A stretch of DNA of 18,177 bases from DASWTL01 sp966250385 (GTDB lineage: Bacteria; Bacteroidota; Bacteroidia; Sphingobacteriales; Sphingobacteriaceae): assembly GCA_966250385.1 (NCBI GenBank), contig CBINHC010000031.1:1-18177 (forward strand), written 5' to 3'. Within the stretch, counting starts at the first letter, position 1. Every line of letters starts with the position of its first letter. Positions 9,125-16,829 of this stretch are shown piece by piece. The notes under the pieces were generated by a model that ran no database searches, was not told where the DNA came from, and saw only the letters and a program-made list of their open reading frames with translations. A program made the position numbers and the translations under genes.

Positions 9125-9340
9125 ATGGCAGAGATAAGCATCAATAAAGAGGACTGGGAGTTATTAAAAATCAAGCTTAAAAGAAAGTACAGGGACCTTT
9201 CCGACGAGGACCTTGCTTTTGAACCCGGCCAGGAAGAAGAACTGATCACCCGGCTGATGGAACGGCTCAGGCGGAACCGGGAGTACGTGGTGTTCACGAT
9301 CAGGAAAAGCCAGGTTAACCTGGATAATAACCGGCTGTAA
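9125..9340 (+). CDS. CsbD-like small stress protein
   Basis: The predicted protein is 71 aa from the ATG at 9125 (MAEISINKEDWELLKIKLK). The frame is open further upstream (to 9029), but those residues do not look like the family and the promoter box lies between, so I chose the internal ATG. The pattern W-x-L-K-x-K-L-K-x-K-(Y)-x-D-L-(S/T)-D-E-D-L, then E-G/PGQ-x-x-E-L-(I/L)-x-R-L-x-x-R, matches CsbD-type general stress proteins (known from Bacillus as SigB-dependent; role unknown). The C-terminal segment (REYVVFTIRKSQ) is longer than in the shortest members. It is an isolated gene 81 bp upstream of the protease. Assignment rests on pattern only, so it is a diverged member at best. Confidence 0.7.
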   Translation: MAEISINKEDWELLKIKLKRKYRDLSDEDLAFEPGQEEELITRLMERLRRNREYVVFTIRKSQVNLDNNRL

Positions 9341-9420
9341 AGCGTATTTGCTCTAATTCCATTTCCCGTTACAAACACCCGACTGCTTTTTTTCGTACTT
9401 TTAGTAATAAATCTAAGGGT

Positions 9421-11148
9421 ATGATCAAGAGAATTACACGGTTGGGCGGCACAGTAAAAAAGACGATCATAGGCAGTGCCCTGGCTGCCTCTATACTTTC
9501 CTTCGCATTTTCAGAAGACCTGTTCGAAGTGTCCAAGAACCTGGATATCTTCGCTTCCATCTATAAGGAGCTTAATATCAACTATGTGGATGAGGTTAAT
9601 TCCTCGCACCTGATCAAGACGGGGATAGATGCCATGCTCGAGGACCTCGATCCGTACACGGAGTATGTGCAGGAGTCCGACATTGAGGATTACAAACTAA
9701 AGTATGTGAGTACCCAATACGGGGGAATCGGGACGACCGTCATCACCCGCGGCGAAAAGGTACTGGTCACTGATGCATTTGAGGGTTTCCCGGCTCAGAA
9801 AGCGGGTGTCCGCGCCGGTGATCTGATTACGGAGATCAACGGGATTCCGGTGAAGGATAAGGACAACGACGAGATCACCCAGCTCCTGAAAGGTCCCAAA
9901 GGGAGTGCCGTTAAACTCACCCTTATCCGGGAAGGCATTCAGAAACCATTTGAAAAAACACTGATCCGCGAGGAGATCCGGCAACCGAATGTGACCTACT
10001 ACGGCATGCTTCCCGACGGGGTCGGCTATATCAAGCTCGATAAATTTCTTGAAAATTCCGGACAGGAAGTCCGGGATGCCCTGATGTCCCTGAAGAAAAA
10101 TAAACTGAACGGACTCATTCTCGATCTCCGGTACAATGGAGGCGGGATCCTCCAGGAGGCCGTCAAGATCGTGAACCTGTTTGTTGAGCGCGATGTGCTT
10201 GTGGTCACCCAGAAGGGCCGCAACCGTGAGAAAACCATCAGTTACAGAACCCAGACCTCCCCGGTTGAACCGTCATTGCCGCTGGTAGTGCTTGTTAACA
10301 GCCGGTCCGCTTCCGCCTCGGAAATCGTTGCCGGTTCGCTTCAGGACCTTGACCGGGCGGTAGTTGTTGGACAGCGCAGCTTTGGGAAAGGTCTGGTGCA
10401 GCAAACGTTCAACCTCCCTTATAACAGCCTTGTCAAAGTAACGGTAGCAAAATATTATACTCCTTCCGGGCGCTGTATCCAGACTCTTGACTATACGCAC
10501 CGGAATGCGGACGGCACCGTCGAAAAGGTGGCGGACTCGCTGATCTCTGAATTCAAGACTGCCGGCGGGCGGTCCGTCTATAACGGCAGCGGCGTCTACC
10601 CCGACGTATTCGTCAAACCGGTCCGGTACAACCAGATTACCCAGACTCTGGCCAATAAGTACTTTATTTTTGATTATGCGACCAGGTTCCGCAACCGGAA
10701 AAATTCAATACCTGACCCGAAAGATTTCCGCCTGACGGATGGCGAGTATGCCGAGTTTATGGCCTATCTGGCAGACAAGGACTATAATTATCTGACCAGG
10801 ACGGAACGGATGCTGGATGACCTTCGGGCGGAAGCCGAGAAGGAGAATAAATATCCCGAGATAAAAGCCGAATACGAGGTTCTGAAGTCCAAGGTATCCC
10901 ACAGCAAGAAAAATGATCTGACCCAGTTTCAGCAGGAGATCAGGCAGGTCCTGGAAGGGGAGATCGCTGGCCGGTTCTACTATGAAAAGGGCCGGCTGGA
11001 AGCGGGGTTTAAGTATGACCGGGACATGGAGAAAGCGCTCAGCCTGCTGTCCGACAAGAATGCACTCGCCTCTATTTTGAAAGGCACGGGCCAGTACCGG
11101 GTGATCGGAAAGCCGGGAGCCGGGTACAGCGCAAATGCAGGAAAATAA
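9421..11148 (+). CDS. S41 family carboxy-terminal processing protease with PDZ domain
   Basis: The protein has 575 aa. An N-terminal hydrophobic stretch (about 13-31) works as a signal peptide or anchor, so the enzyme acts in the periplasm. A PDZ domain lies at about 88-175 (YGGIGTTV, GFPAQKAGVRAGDLITEING). The S41 core contains LDLRYNGGG, then SASASE with Ser298 and SFGKGLVQ with Lys323 and Gln327. The spacing (25, then 4) equals the Ser/Lys/Gln triad of CtpB and Prc-like proteases, so the active site looks intact. A C-terminal helical extension (about 430-545, rich in charged residues) is common in Bacteroidota versions. The role is tail-specific cleavage of periplasmic proteins; the substrate is unknown. 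The DUF1028 gene follows after 12 bp, so the two are probably co-transcribed. Confidence 0.95.
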   Translation: MIKRITRLGGTVKKTIIGSALAASILSFAFSEDLFEVSKNLDIFASIYKELNINYVDEVNSSHLIKTGIDAMLEDLDPYTEYVQESDIEDYKLKYVSTQYGGIGTTVITRGEKVLVTDAFEGFPAQKAGVRAGDLITEINGIPVKDKDNDEITQLLKGPKGSAVKLTLIREGIQKPFEKTLIREEIRQPNVTYYGMLPDGVGYIKLDKFLENSGQEVRDALMSLKKNKLNGLILDLRYNGGGILQEAVKIVNLFVERDVLVVTQKGRNREKTISYRTQTSPVEPSLPLVVLVNSRSASASEIVAGSLQDLDRAVVVGQRSFGKGLVQQTFNLPYNSLVKVTVAKYYTPSGRCIQTLDYTHRNADGTVEKVADSLISEFKTAGGRSVYNGSGVYPDVFVKPVRYNQITQTLANKYFIFDYATRFRNRKNSIPDPKDFRLTDGEYAEFMAYLADKDYNYLTRTERMLDDLRAEAEKENKYPEIKAEYEVLKSKVSHSKKNDLTQFQQEIRQVLEGEIAGRFYYEKGRLEAGFKYDRDMEKALSLLSDKNALASILKGTGQYRVIGKPGAGYSANAGK

Positions 11149-11160
11149 CACCTTTTGTTT

Positions 11161-12147
11161 ATGAAGCTTCTGATATCATTCCTGTTCATCATTTGCCTCG
11201 GCTTGCAGGCTTCATCCCAGCAGCCCAGGCCAAGCGAACTTGCCCACACGTATTCAATAGTCGCCAGAGATCCGAAAACTGGTGAGATGGCTGTTGGAGT
11301 TCAGAGTCACTGGTTCTCCGTCGGGACGTCCGTTTCCTGGGCGGAGGCAGGTGTCGGCGCGGTCGCCACCCAGTCGTTTACGAACAAATCGTTTGGCCTG
11401 CGCGGCCTGGCGCTGCTTAAGCAGGGTAAATCGGCCCAGGAAGCACTTGACCGGTTGCTGGCGGAGGATGAAGGCCGTGACGTACGGCAGGTCGCCATTG
11501 TGGACAACCAGGGACGGGTGGCCGTTCATACCGGTGCAAAATGCATCCGGTTTGCCGGGCATATCGTAGGTGAAGGGTTTTCCGTTCAGTCGAATATGAT
11601 GCTTTCTGACCGGGTTCCGGCCGTGATGGCCAGAGCTTTCAGGGAGCATTCCGGACTTCCGCTCGCGGAACGGGTGCTTGAAGCGTTGAAGGCCGCCGAA
11701 GCGACCGGCGGTGATATCCGGGGAAAACAGTCCGCGGCCATCCTGGTCGTTCCGGGAAAGTCGGAGAACAAGCCGTGGGACGAACGGACGGTGGATCTCC
11801 GGGTAGATGATCACGCTGCTCCGCTGCCTGAAATGGAACGCCTCCTCCGGGTACAACGCGCTTACGAACATATGAATGCGGGTGATCTGGCGGTCGAAAA
11901 GAATGATATGAAGAAAGCGATGGATGAGTACCATGCAGCCATGAAAATGTTCCCTGCCAACCTGGAGATGCAGTACTGGACGGCCGTAACACTTGCCAAT
12001 AACAAGCGGCTCACGGAAGCGCTTCCGATGTTCCGGAAGATCTTTGCTTCGGATGCGAACTGGAAAGAACTTACCAGGCGGCTTCCGGCGGTGGGTCTGC
12101 TGACCGTTTCCGGGACGGACCTGGACCGGATCCTGGCATTGAACTGA
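11161..12147 (+). CDS. DUF1028 (Ntn-hydrolase-like) secreted protein with TPR-like tail
   Basis: The protein has 328 aa from the ATG at 11161, with a signal peptide (about 1-20, MKLLISFLFIICLGLQASSQ). A TTG start at 11155 is possible but would only add two residues before the signal. The DUF1028 domain covers about 25-235: HTYSIVARDPKTGEMAVGVQ, WAEAGVGAVATQSF, GLRGLALLKQGKSAQEAL, RQVAIVDNQGRVAVHTGAKC, GKQSAAILVV and DLRVDDHAAP are all family signatures. DUF1028 (PF06267) is assigned to the Ntn-hydrolase fold but has no established reaction. A helical tail (about 236-328) has two TPR-like helix pairs (AYEHMNAGDLAVEKNDMKKA, MEYHAAMKMFP-like). The 12-bp gap to the protease suggests one transcript. 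Confidence 0.87.
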   Translation: MKLLISFLFIICLGLQASSQQPRPSELAHTYSIVARDPKTGEMAVGVQSHWFSVGTSVSWAEAGVGAVATQSFTNKSFGLRGLALLKQGKSAQEALDRLLAEDEGRDVRQVAIVDNQGRVAVHTGAKCIRFAGHIVGEGFSVQSNMMLSDRVPAVMARAFREHSGLPLAERVLEALKAAEATGGDIRGKQSAAILVVPGKSENKPWDERTVDLRVDDHAAPLPEMERLLRVQRAYEHMNAGDLAVEKNDMKKAMDEYHAAMKMFPANLEMQYWTAVTLANNKRLTEALPMFRKIFASDANWKELTRRLPAVGLLTVSGTDLDRILALN

Positions 12148-12149
12148 AT

Positions 12150-12183
12150 AAAAAAGAGCGGACCAGGCCTGCTGATCCGCTCT
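12150..12183 (-). terminator. Intrinsic terminator for the prolyl oligopeptidase gene
   Basis: A 12-bp stem (AGAGCGGACCAG at 12155-12166 against 12172-12183, one C/A mismatch) has a 5-nt loop. On the minus strand it runs into six T (12150-12155), so it serves the minus-strand gene ending at 12199. It sits between two convergent genes; on the plus strand no T run follows. Confidence 0.75.
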
Positions 12184-12198
12184 CCGGAAAACTCCATC

Positions 12199-14331
12199 TT
12201 ATTTCTTATATCCGAGTCCCATATTGTAGAGCATAAAGGCCCATTTGTCAGCCTGCTCCTCAATGATCTTGTTGGTCGGCTTGCCTGCGCCATGGCCGGC
12301 ATTGGTTTCAATCCGGATCAGCACGGGTGCGGAACCTTTATGGAACTCCTGTAACCGGGCCGCAAATTTAAAAGAGTGTGCAGGAACCACCCGATCATCG
12401 TGGTCCGCCGTTGTGACCAGTGTGGCTGGGTAGGAAGTGCCGGGCTTCAGGGCATGGTAGGGAGAATATTTCTGCAGATACCGGAACATTTCCGGGGAAT
12501 CTTCTGCTGTTCCGTAATCGTAGGCCCATCCTGCGCCGGCAGTGAACCGGTTATACCGAAGCATATCGAGAACCCCTACTGCCGGTAGAGCGACTTTGAA
12601 CAGGTCGGGCCTTTGGGTCATGGCCGCGCCCACCAGGAGGCCGCCGTTGGATCCCCCGGATATCGCAAGGTAATCGCTTGATGTGTATTTGTTCTTGATG
12701 AGGTATTCAGCTGCTGCTATAAAGTCATCGAAAACGTTCTGCTTTTGCATTTTGGTTCCGGCCAGATGCCATTTTTCACCGTATTCCCCGCCGCCGCGAA
12801 GATTAGGGACGGCATAAATTCCGCCTTGCTCCAGCAACACGATCGTAGACGTGCTGAAGGCCGGCGTGAGGCTCACGCTGAAGCCTCCGTATCCGTACAA
12901 CAGGGTAGGGTTTTTGCCGTTCAGCTCCAGGCCTTTTTTGCAGGTGATGATCATCGGGATCCTGGTTCCGTCCTTCGAGTTATAAAATACCTGTTTGGTA
13001 TCATAGCGCGAGGGATCGAACTGGACTCCTGACTTTTTGTAGAGCTCCGAGCGACCTGTAGCCACGTTGTATTTAAAAATGGTTGCCGGGTAGATGTACG
13101 AAGTAAAGGTGTAATAAAGGTCCTCCTCGGTCCGCTTACCGCTGAACCCGCCGGCCGATCCCACCCCCGGCAATTCTATAGTACGTTCCAGTTTACCGTC
13201 AAGCCCGTACTGCATAACCAATGACGTGGCATCCTTAAGGTAATTGGCGAAGATCTTTCCGCCGCCGGTGGACGGCGAAAGGACGTTCTCGGTCTCCTTC
13301 AGAAAATCCTTCCAGGATGCAGGGTCCGCCTTTGACGCATCGGCAGTAACGATCTTTCCGTTCGGGGCATTGAGATTCGTGTAGATGAAAAGCCGGGTTC
13401 CTTCGTTCTCGATGACGGCATGCTCATTCTTCATGTCGGTGACCAAAGGAACAATGTGAGAGCCGGGAACGGAAAGGTCCTGAATATAGAGTTCGTTGCC
13501 GGTCGTTGAATTGGCTGCTGTGATCACCAGGTACCGCTGGTCTTCGGTCAGGTACCCGCCGATATAACGCCTCGGCGTGTTTTCCCCTCCGAATATGAGC
13601 TGGTCCTCTGACTGACTGGTTCCAAGTTTGTGGTAGTACAGCTTATGGTGCTGGGTCATGCCGGACAGTTCGCTTCCCTTCGGCTTGTCATAACTGCTGT
13701 AGTAAAAGCCGTCGTTTGCCTTCCAGGACAGGCCGGAGAACTTGATATCCACGAGGGTATCGCCGACAACGGACTTATCGGCAGTCCGGATGATCACCAC
13801 CTTTCTCCAGTCGGAACCGCCCTCGGAGATCTGGTAGGCCGCGAGCGTTCCGTCGCGGGTGAATTCTATATCGGCCAGGGAAGTGGTTCCGTCGGCAGAA
13901 AACTTATTGGGATCCAGGAAGACCTCAGTTTCCCCGCCGTTTTTCTGCCGATAGAGAACGCTTTGGTTCTGTAGGCCGTCGTTCTTGTAGAAGTAGGTGT
14001 ATTCCCCTTCCTTAAACGGGGCGGAGTATTTTTCATAATCCCAGAGCGTTGTCAGTCGATCCTTGATATCTTTCCTGAACGGGATCTTTTCCAGGTAGTC
14101 CTGGGTTACCTTGTTCTGGGCGTTCACCCACGAGGTCGTTTCTTCTGAGCGGTCATCCTCAAGCCATCGGTAAGGATCCTGGACAGGGACCCCGTGGTAG
14201 GTATCTGTTACGGGCGCTTTTTTCGTTTTCGGGTAAGACATGTTCTGATTTGATTTACTGCTCGTTTGTGCATTCACTGCAGCTGGAGCCAATGCAGCGA
14301 ATATCAGGGTTAGATACTTCAGTTGCTTCAT
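12199..14331 (-). CDS. Prolyl oligopeptidase (S9A family serine peptidase)
   Basis: The protein has 710 aa counted from the ATG at 14331, which starts a clear signal peptide (MKQLKYLTLIFAALAPAAVNAQ); the frame is open 24 codons further up, but those codons are basic and precede the signal. The N-terminal propeller part begins YPKTKKAPVTDTYHGVPVQDPYRWLED, the S9A entry motif. The C-terminal alpha/beta-hydrolase has the nucleophile in SGGSNGG (Ser561), the acid in ADHDDRVVP (Asp645, with Arg647 of the S1 site) and the base in NAGHGAGK (His680), so the triad is complete. It should cleave after proline in short peptides, in the periplasm or outside the cell. It is a single gene, divergent from lpxH, and ends in its own terminator. 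Length matches the family. Confidence 0.95.
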   Translation of the reverse strand: MKQLKYLTLIFAALAPAAVNAQTSSKSNQNMSYPKTKKAPVTDTYHGVPVQDPYRWLEDDRSEETTSWVNAQNKVTQDYLEKIPFRKDIKDRLTTLWDYEKYSAPFKEGEYTYFYKNDGLQNQSVLYRQKNGGETEVFLDPNKFSADGTTSLADIEFTRDGTLAAYQISEGGSDWRKVVIIRTADKSVVGDTLVDIKFSGLSWKANDGFYYSSYDKPKGSELSGMTQHHKLYYHKLGTSQSEDQLIFGGENTPRRYIGGYLTEDQRYLVITAANSTTGNELYIQDLSVPGSHIVPLVTDMKNEHAVIENEGTRLFIYTNLNAPNGKIVTADASKADPASWKDFLKETENVLSPSTGGGKIFANYLKDATSLVMQYGLDGKLERTIELPGVGSAGGFSGKRTEEDLYYTFTSYIYPATIFKYNVATGRSELYKKSGVQFDPSRYDTKQVFYNSKDGTRIPMIITCKKGLELNGKNPTLLYGYGGFSVSLTPAFSTSTIVLLEQGGIYAVPNLRGGGEYGEKWHLAGTKMQKQNVFDDFIAAAEYLIKNKYTSSDYLAISGGSNGGLLVGAAMTQRPDLFKVALPAVGVLDMLRYNRFTAGAGWAYDYGTAEDSPEMFRYLQKYSPYHALKPGTSYPATLVTTADHDDRVVPAHSFKFAARLQEFHKGSAPVLIRIETNAGHGAGKPTNKIIEEQADKWAFMLYNMGLGYKK

Positions 14332-14415
14332 TTGGTTTGATATTTTGGAGTGAAACCTAAAAATACTAATTATACCGGTCGTTTTGGGGCTTCCTTTCCG
14401 CACCTAAATTTTCCG

Positions 14416-14423
14416 TACTTTTG
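14416..14423 (+). promoter_or_regulatory. Candidate -7 box directly before lpxH
   Basis: TACTTTTG is an exact TAnnTTTG match, only five bases before the ATG at 14429. If used, transcription would begin at or beside the start codon (leaderless or nearly so). No well-placed TTTG is seen at -33: the nearest, at 14383-14386, is 29 bases away, which is too far. The identical TACTTTTG also precedes the CsbD-like gene. Confidence 0.45.
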
Positions 14424-14428
14424 CCGCC

Positions 14429-15178
14429 ATGCCTGAGGGTTCGAAAATTTACTTTGCTTCCGACTTCCACCTGGGTGTTCCGGATCATCCGACCAGCCGT
14501 CAGCGGGAGGATAAGATCGTCCGGTGGCTGGATTCGATCAAGGCCGACGCTGCAGAGATTTACCTTCTGGGCGATATTTTTGACTTCTGGTTCGAGTATG
14601 CGACAGTGATCCCGAAGGGCTTTATCCGGTTGCAGGGCAAACTGGCGGAGCTGTCGGACCAGGGAATCAGGATCACCATGTTCAAGGGCAACCATGATAT
14701 GTGGATGTTCGAATACTTTACCCGGGAGCTGGGAATAGCGATTATCTCAGATGAACTGCTGCTGGAGCGGAATGGAAAGCGCTTCTTCCTGCATCATGGT
14801 GACGGCCTCGGGCCGGGGGATCGCAGCTACAAGCTGCTGAAAAACTTTTTCAGGAGCCGGGTTTGCCAGTGGCTGTTTGCGCGACTGCATCCGAACCTCG
14901 GAGTGGGAATCGCACAGCGATGGTCCATGCGGAGCCGGATCGCCAATGATAAGAAGGAAGCCTTCGTCAGCGAGGATCAGGAGTGGCTCGTCAGCTATTC
15001 CAGGGAGCTGCTTTCGGGGAATCACTTCGACTACCTGATCTTCGGACATCGTCATCTTCCGCTCGACATCCGTTTACAGGAAGACAGCCGGTACATCAAT
15101 CTGGGTGAATGGATCAACCATTGCTCGTATGCCGTCTTCGACGGCCGCGAGGTCGAGCTCAAATATTTTACCGAATAG
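14429..15178 (+). CDS. lpxH: UDP-2,3-diacylglucosamine diphosphatase (LpxH)
   Basis: The protein has 249 aa. It is a calcineurin-like metallophosphoesterase with all five LpxH blocks: SDFHLG (Asp12, His14), LLGDIFDFW (Asp49), KGNHDMWM (Asn88, His89), LHHGDGLGPGD (His123) and FGHRH (His207, His209). The metal-binding residues match the E. coli LpxH pattern. It cleaves UDP-2,3-diacylglucosamine to lipid X and UMP in lipid A synthesis, at the cytoplasmic face of the inner membrane. Other lipid A genes are not in the window. The family length is about 240-260 aa, so it is complete. The start at 14429 is the only ATG before SDFHLG and was chosen for that reason. Confidence 0.93.
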   Translation: MPEGSKIYFASDFHLGVPDHPTSRQREDKIVRWLDSIKADAAEIYLLGDIFDFWFEYATVIPKGFIRLQGKLAELSDQGIRITMFKGNHDMWMFEYFTRELGIAIISDELLLERNGKRFFLHHGDGLGPGDRSYKLLKNFFRSRVCQWLFARLHPNLGVGIAQRWSMRSRIANDKKEAFVSEDQEWLVSYSRELLSGNHFDYLIFGHRHLPLDIRLQEDSRYINLGEWINHCSYAVFDGREVELKYFTE

Positions 15179-15231
15179 TTTCGGCCGCGGCCTGTATGAG
15201 CCGGAGGATCCGTCGCAATCCCTTTCCCGAC

Positions 15232-15264
15232 TTGTCGGTTTTCGGTTTAAAACCTTTATTTTTG
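15232..15264 (+). promoter_or_regulatory. Candidate promoter of prfA
   Basis: TTG at 15232-15234, a 22-base spacer and TATTTTTG at 15257-15264 fit the Bacteroidota -33/-7 pattern. The start codon lies 81 bases downstream, giving a leader of about 70 bases. The rest of the 166-bp gap (15179-15344) holds the palindrome GGCCGCGGCC (15183-15192) and a small hairpin (CCGA 15227-15230 with TCGG 15235-15238, then TTTT) that might weakly end the lpxH transcript. Confidence 0.5.
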
Positions 15265-15344
15265 TAACTTTTTAGCACTCAGGGTGTGAACCTTATCCTT
15301 TGGATCCGGTTTTAAATCATGGTAGTGCATGCTGATCAGAACAT

Positions 15345-16418
15345 ATGTTAGAGAAATTAGAAGCCATAAAATTACGTTGGGAAGAGGTTGAAAGAGACCT
15401 CAGCAGTCCTCAGGCGATGAGCGACATGAAACGGTATGCCCAGCTGAATAAAGAGTATAAGGACCTTACCAAGATCGTAGACGAGTATAAGGTCTACAGG
15501 AACGTGGTAAGTAATATCGATACCAATAAAAATATCCTGGCCACTGAAAAGGATGATGAACTCCGTGAGATGGCCAAGATGGATCTCGATGAACTCGTTG
15601 AGCAGAAGGAGCAGCTGGAGGAGAAGATCCGCCTGATGCTGATCCCCAAGGATCCGGAAGATTCCAAAAATGCGATGCTGGAGATCCGTGGCGGAACAGG
15701 TGGAGATGAAGCCGCGATCTTTGCCGGTGACCTGTACCGGATGTATACCCGGTATTTCGAGAAGCGCGGCTGGAGGACAGAGGTGATTGATGTTACCGAA
15801 GGAACGGCCGGCGGTTATAAGGAGGTTATCCTCAAGGTGACCGGTGAGGATGTTTATGGTACACTGAAGTATGAATCCGGGGTGCACCGGGTACAGCGGG
15901 TTCCTGACACAGAGACCCAGGGCCGTGTTCATACATCCGCCGCTTCCGTGGCTGTGCTTCCCGAGGCTGAGGAGGTTGACGTTGAAGTGAATCCGGCTGA
16001 TGTTGAGATGCAAACGTCCAGGTCCGGAGGCGCCGGGGGCCAGAACGTGAACAAGGTGGAGACAAAAGTTCAGCTTACCCATAAACCTACGGGCATTGTG
16101 GTTGTTTGTCAGGTAGAACGTTCACAGTTGGGAAACCGGGAACGGGCGATGGAGATGCTGCGAAGCAAACTCTATGAAATGGAGCTGAACAAACACAACG
16201 AGGCGATTGCCAGTAAAAGAAAGACCATGGTGACCACCGGCGACCGGTCAGCAAAGATCAGGACGTACAATTACCCGCAGGGGCGGGTAACCGAACACCG
16301 GATCGGTCTCACCCTGTACAATCTTCCGGCGATTATGGATGGCGATATCCAGGAGATTATTGACGCTTTGCAGTTCGCCGAGAACGCTGAAAAGATGAAA
16401 GAGGGCGCCATTGCCTAG
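15345..16418 (+). CDS. prfA: Peptide chain release factor 1
   Basis: The protein has 357 aa, complete and of normal length. The catalytic GGQ motif lies in SRSGGAGGQNVNK (Gln233), flanked by the usual release-factor core (QLTHKPTGIVV). The codon-recognition region reads RVQRVPDTETQGRVHTSAA; the tripeptide at 187-189 is PDT where E. coli RF1 has PAT. The N-terminal helical domain and the GGTGGDEAAIFAGDLYRMY block are clear. RF1 reads UAA and UAG; this gene itself ends in TAG. The gene is preceded by its own promoter and followed by the tRNA operon. The call as RF1 rather than RF2 rests on the tripeptide position (no SPF) and the lack of an RF2-type programmed frameshift. Confidence 0.96.
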   Translation: MLEKLEAIKLRWEEVERDLSSPQAMSDMKRYAQLNKEYKDLTKIVDEYKVYRNVVSNIDTNKNILATEKDDELREMAKMDLDELVEQKEQLEEKIRLMLIPKDPEDSKNAMLEIRGGTGGDEAAIFAGDLYRMYTRYFEKRGWRTEVIDVTEGTAGGYKEVILKVTGEDVYGTLKYESGVHRVQRVPDTETQGRVHTSAASVAVLPEAEEVDVEVNPADVEMQTSRSGGAGGQNVNKVETKVQLTHKPTGIVVVCQVERSQLGNRERAMEMLRSKLYEMELNKHNEAIASKRKTMVTTGDRSAKIRTYNYPQGRVTEHRIGLTLYNLPAIMDGDIQEIIDALQFAENAEKMKEGAIA

Positions 16419-16423
16419 GCGCC
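16404..16423 (+). terminator. Weak hairpin across the prfA stop codon
   Basis: GGCGCC (16404-16409) can pair with GGCGCC (16418-16423) across an 8-base loop that includes part of the stop. Downstream is GTAAAATTTT, only four T after an A run. A terminator role is possible but not convincing. Confidence 0.3.
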
Positions 16424-16485
16424 TGTAAAATTTTAAGCTGATAACTAGCGCCTTAAAGGAAATATCAGAAAAAAGAGTTTTAACA

Positions 16486-16517
16486 TTTGCAGGGTATTGT
16501 TTATAGCTCTATATTTG
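16486..16517 (+). promoter_or_regulatory. Promoter of the tRNA-Lys/tRNA-Asp operon
   Basis: TTTG at 16486-16489, a 20-base spacer and TATATTTG at 16510-16517 match the Bacteroidota TTTG/TAnnTTTG promoter pattern. The tRNA-Lys begins 53 bases after the box. This is the best promoter in the window, as expected for stable RNA genes. Confidence 0.7.
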
Positions 16518-16569
16518 CATCACTTTTCAGGGAAACAATTACTGAAAAGGCGTTCTAAAATAACTTGAT

Positions 16570-16642
16570 GATTCCGTAGCTCAGCCGGTAGAGCATAACA
16601 CTTTTAATGTTGGGGTCCTGGGTTCGAGTCCCAGCGGGATCA
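16570..16642 (+). tRNA. tRNA-Lys (anticodon TTT)
   Basis: 73 nt. The acceptor stem is GATTCCG (16570-16576) with CGGGATC (16635-16641) plus discriminator A. The D-arm reads AGCTCAGCCGGTAGAGC. The anticodon loop CTTTTAA has TTT at 16603-16605, closed by stem TAACA/TGTTG. The T-arm contains GGTTCGAGTCC. CCA is not encoded. It decodes AAA/AAG. Confidence 0.97.
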
Positions 16643-16646
16643 CAGA

Positions 16647-16720
16647 GGTCCGGTAGTTCAGCTGGTTAGAATACATGCCTGTCACGCATGGGGTCGCGGG
16701 TTCGAGTCCCGTCCGGACCG
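16647..16720 (+). tRNA. tRNA-Asp (anticodon GTC)
   Basis: 74 nt, only 4 bp after tRNA-Lys. The acceptor stem GGTCCGG (16647-16653) pairs with CCGGACC (16713-16719), discriminator G. The D-arm reads AGTTCAGCTGGTTAGAAT. The anticodon loop CTGTCAC has GTC at 16681-16683. The T-arm contains GGGTTCGAGTCCC. CCA is not encoded. It is co-transcribed with tRNA-Lys and followed by a strong terminator. Confidence 0.97.
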
Positions 16721-16730
16721 CTGAAAACAG

Positions 16731-16759
16731 CCTCCTAGAGAAATCTAGGAGGTTTTTTT
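16731..16759 (+). terminator. Intrinsic terminator of the tRNA operon
   Basis: A perfect 9-bp stem CCTCCTAGA / TCTAGGAGG (16731-16739 and 16744-16752) with a GAAA tetraloop is followed by seven T (16753-16759). It lies 11 bp after tRNA-Asp. Confidence 0.93.
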
Positions 16760-16829
16760 GTTTTTGGTTGTCGGTTTGGTTGTTGGTTTTTTTCTTATTT
16801 TGCATTATAGCCTTTATATAAACCTGCTC

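Noticed and set aside
11307..11934. Frames on both strands inside the DUF1028 gene
   Set aside because: The DUF1028 signatures fix the real frame; the others show no motif and are overlaps.
15372..16082. Minus-strand frame of 236 codons opposite prfA
   Set aside because: prfA is certain in the other direction. The antisense product is His/Leu/Ile-rich without any known pattern.
16581..16805. Minus-strand frame of 74 codons across the tRNA genes
   Set aside because: It is the well-known false protein (GLEPATP and GLEPRTP-type motifs) produced by the complement of tRNA T-arms; two clear tRNAs occupy the place.
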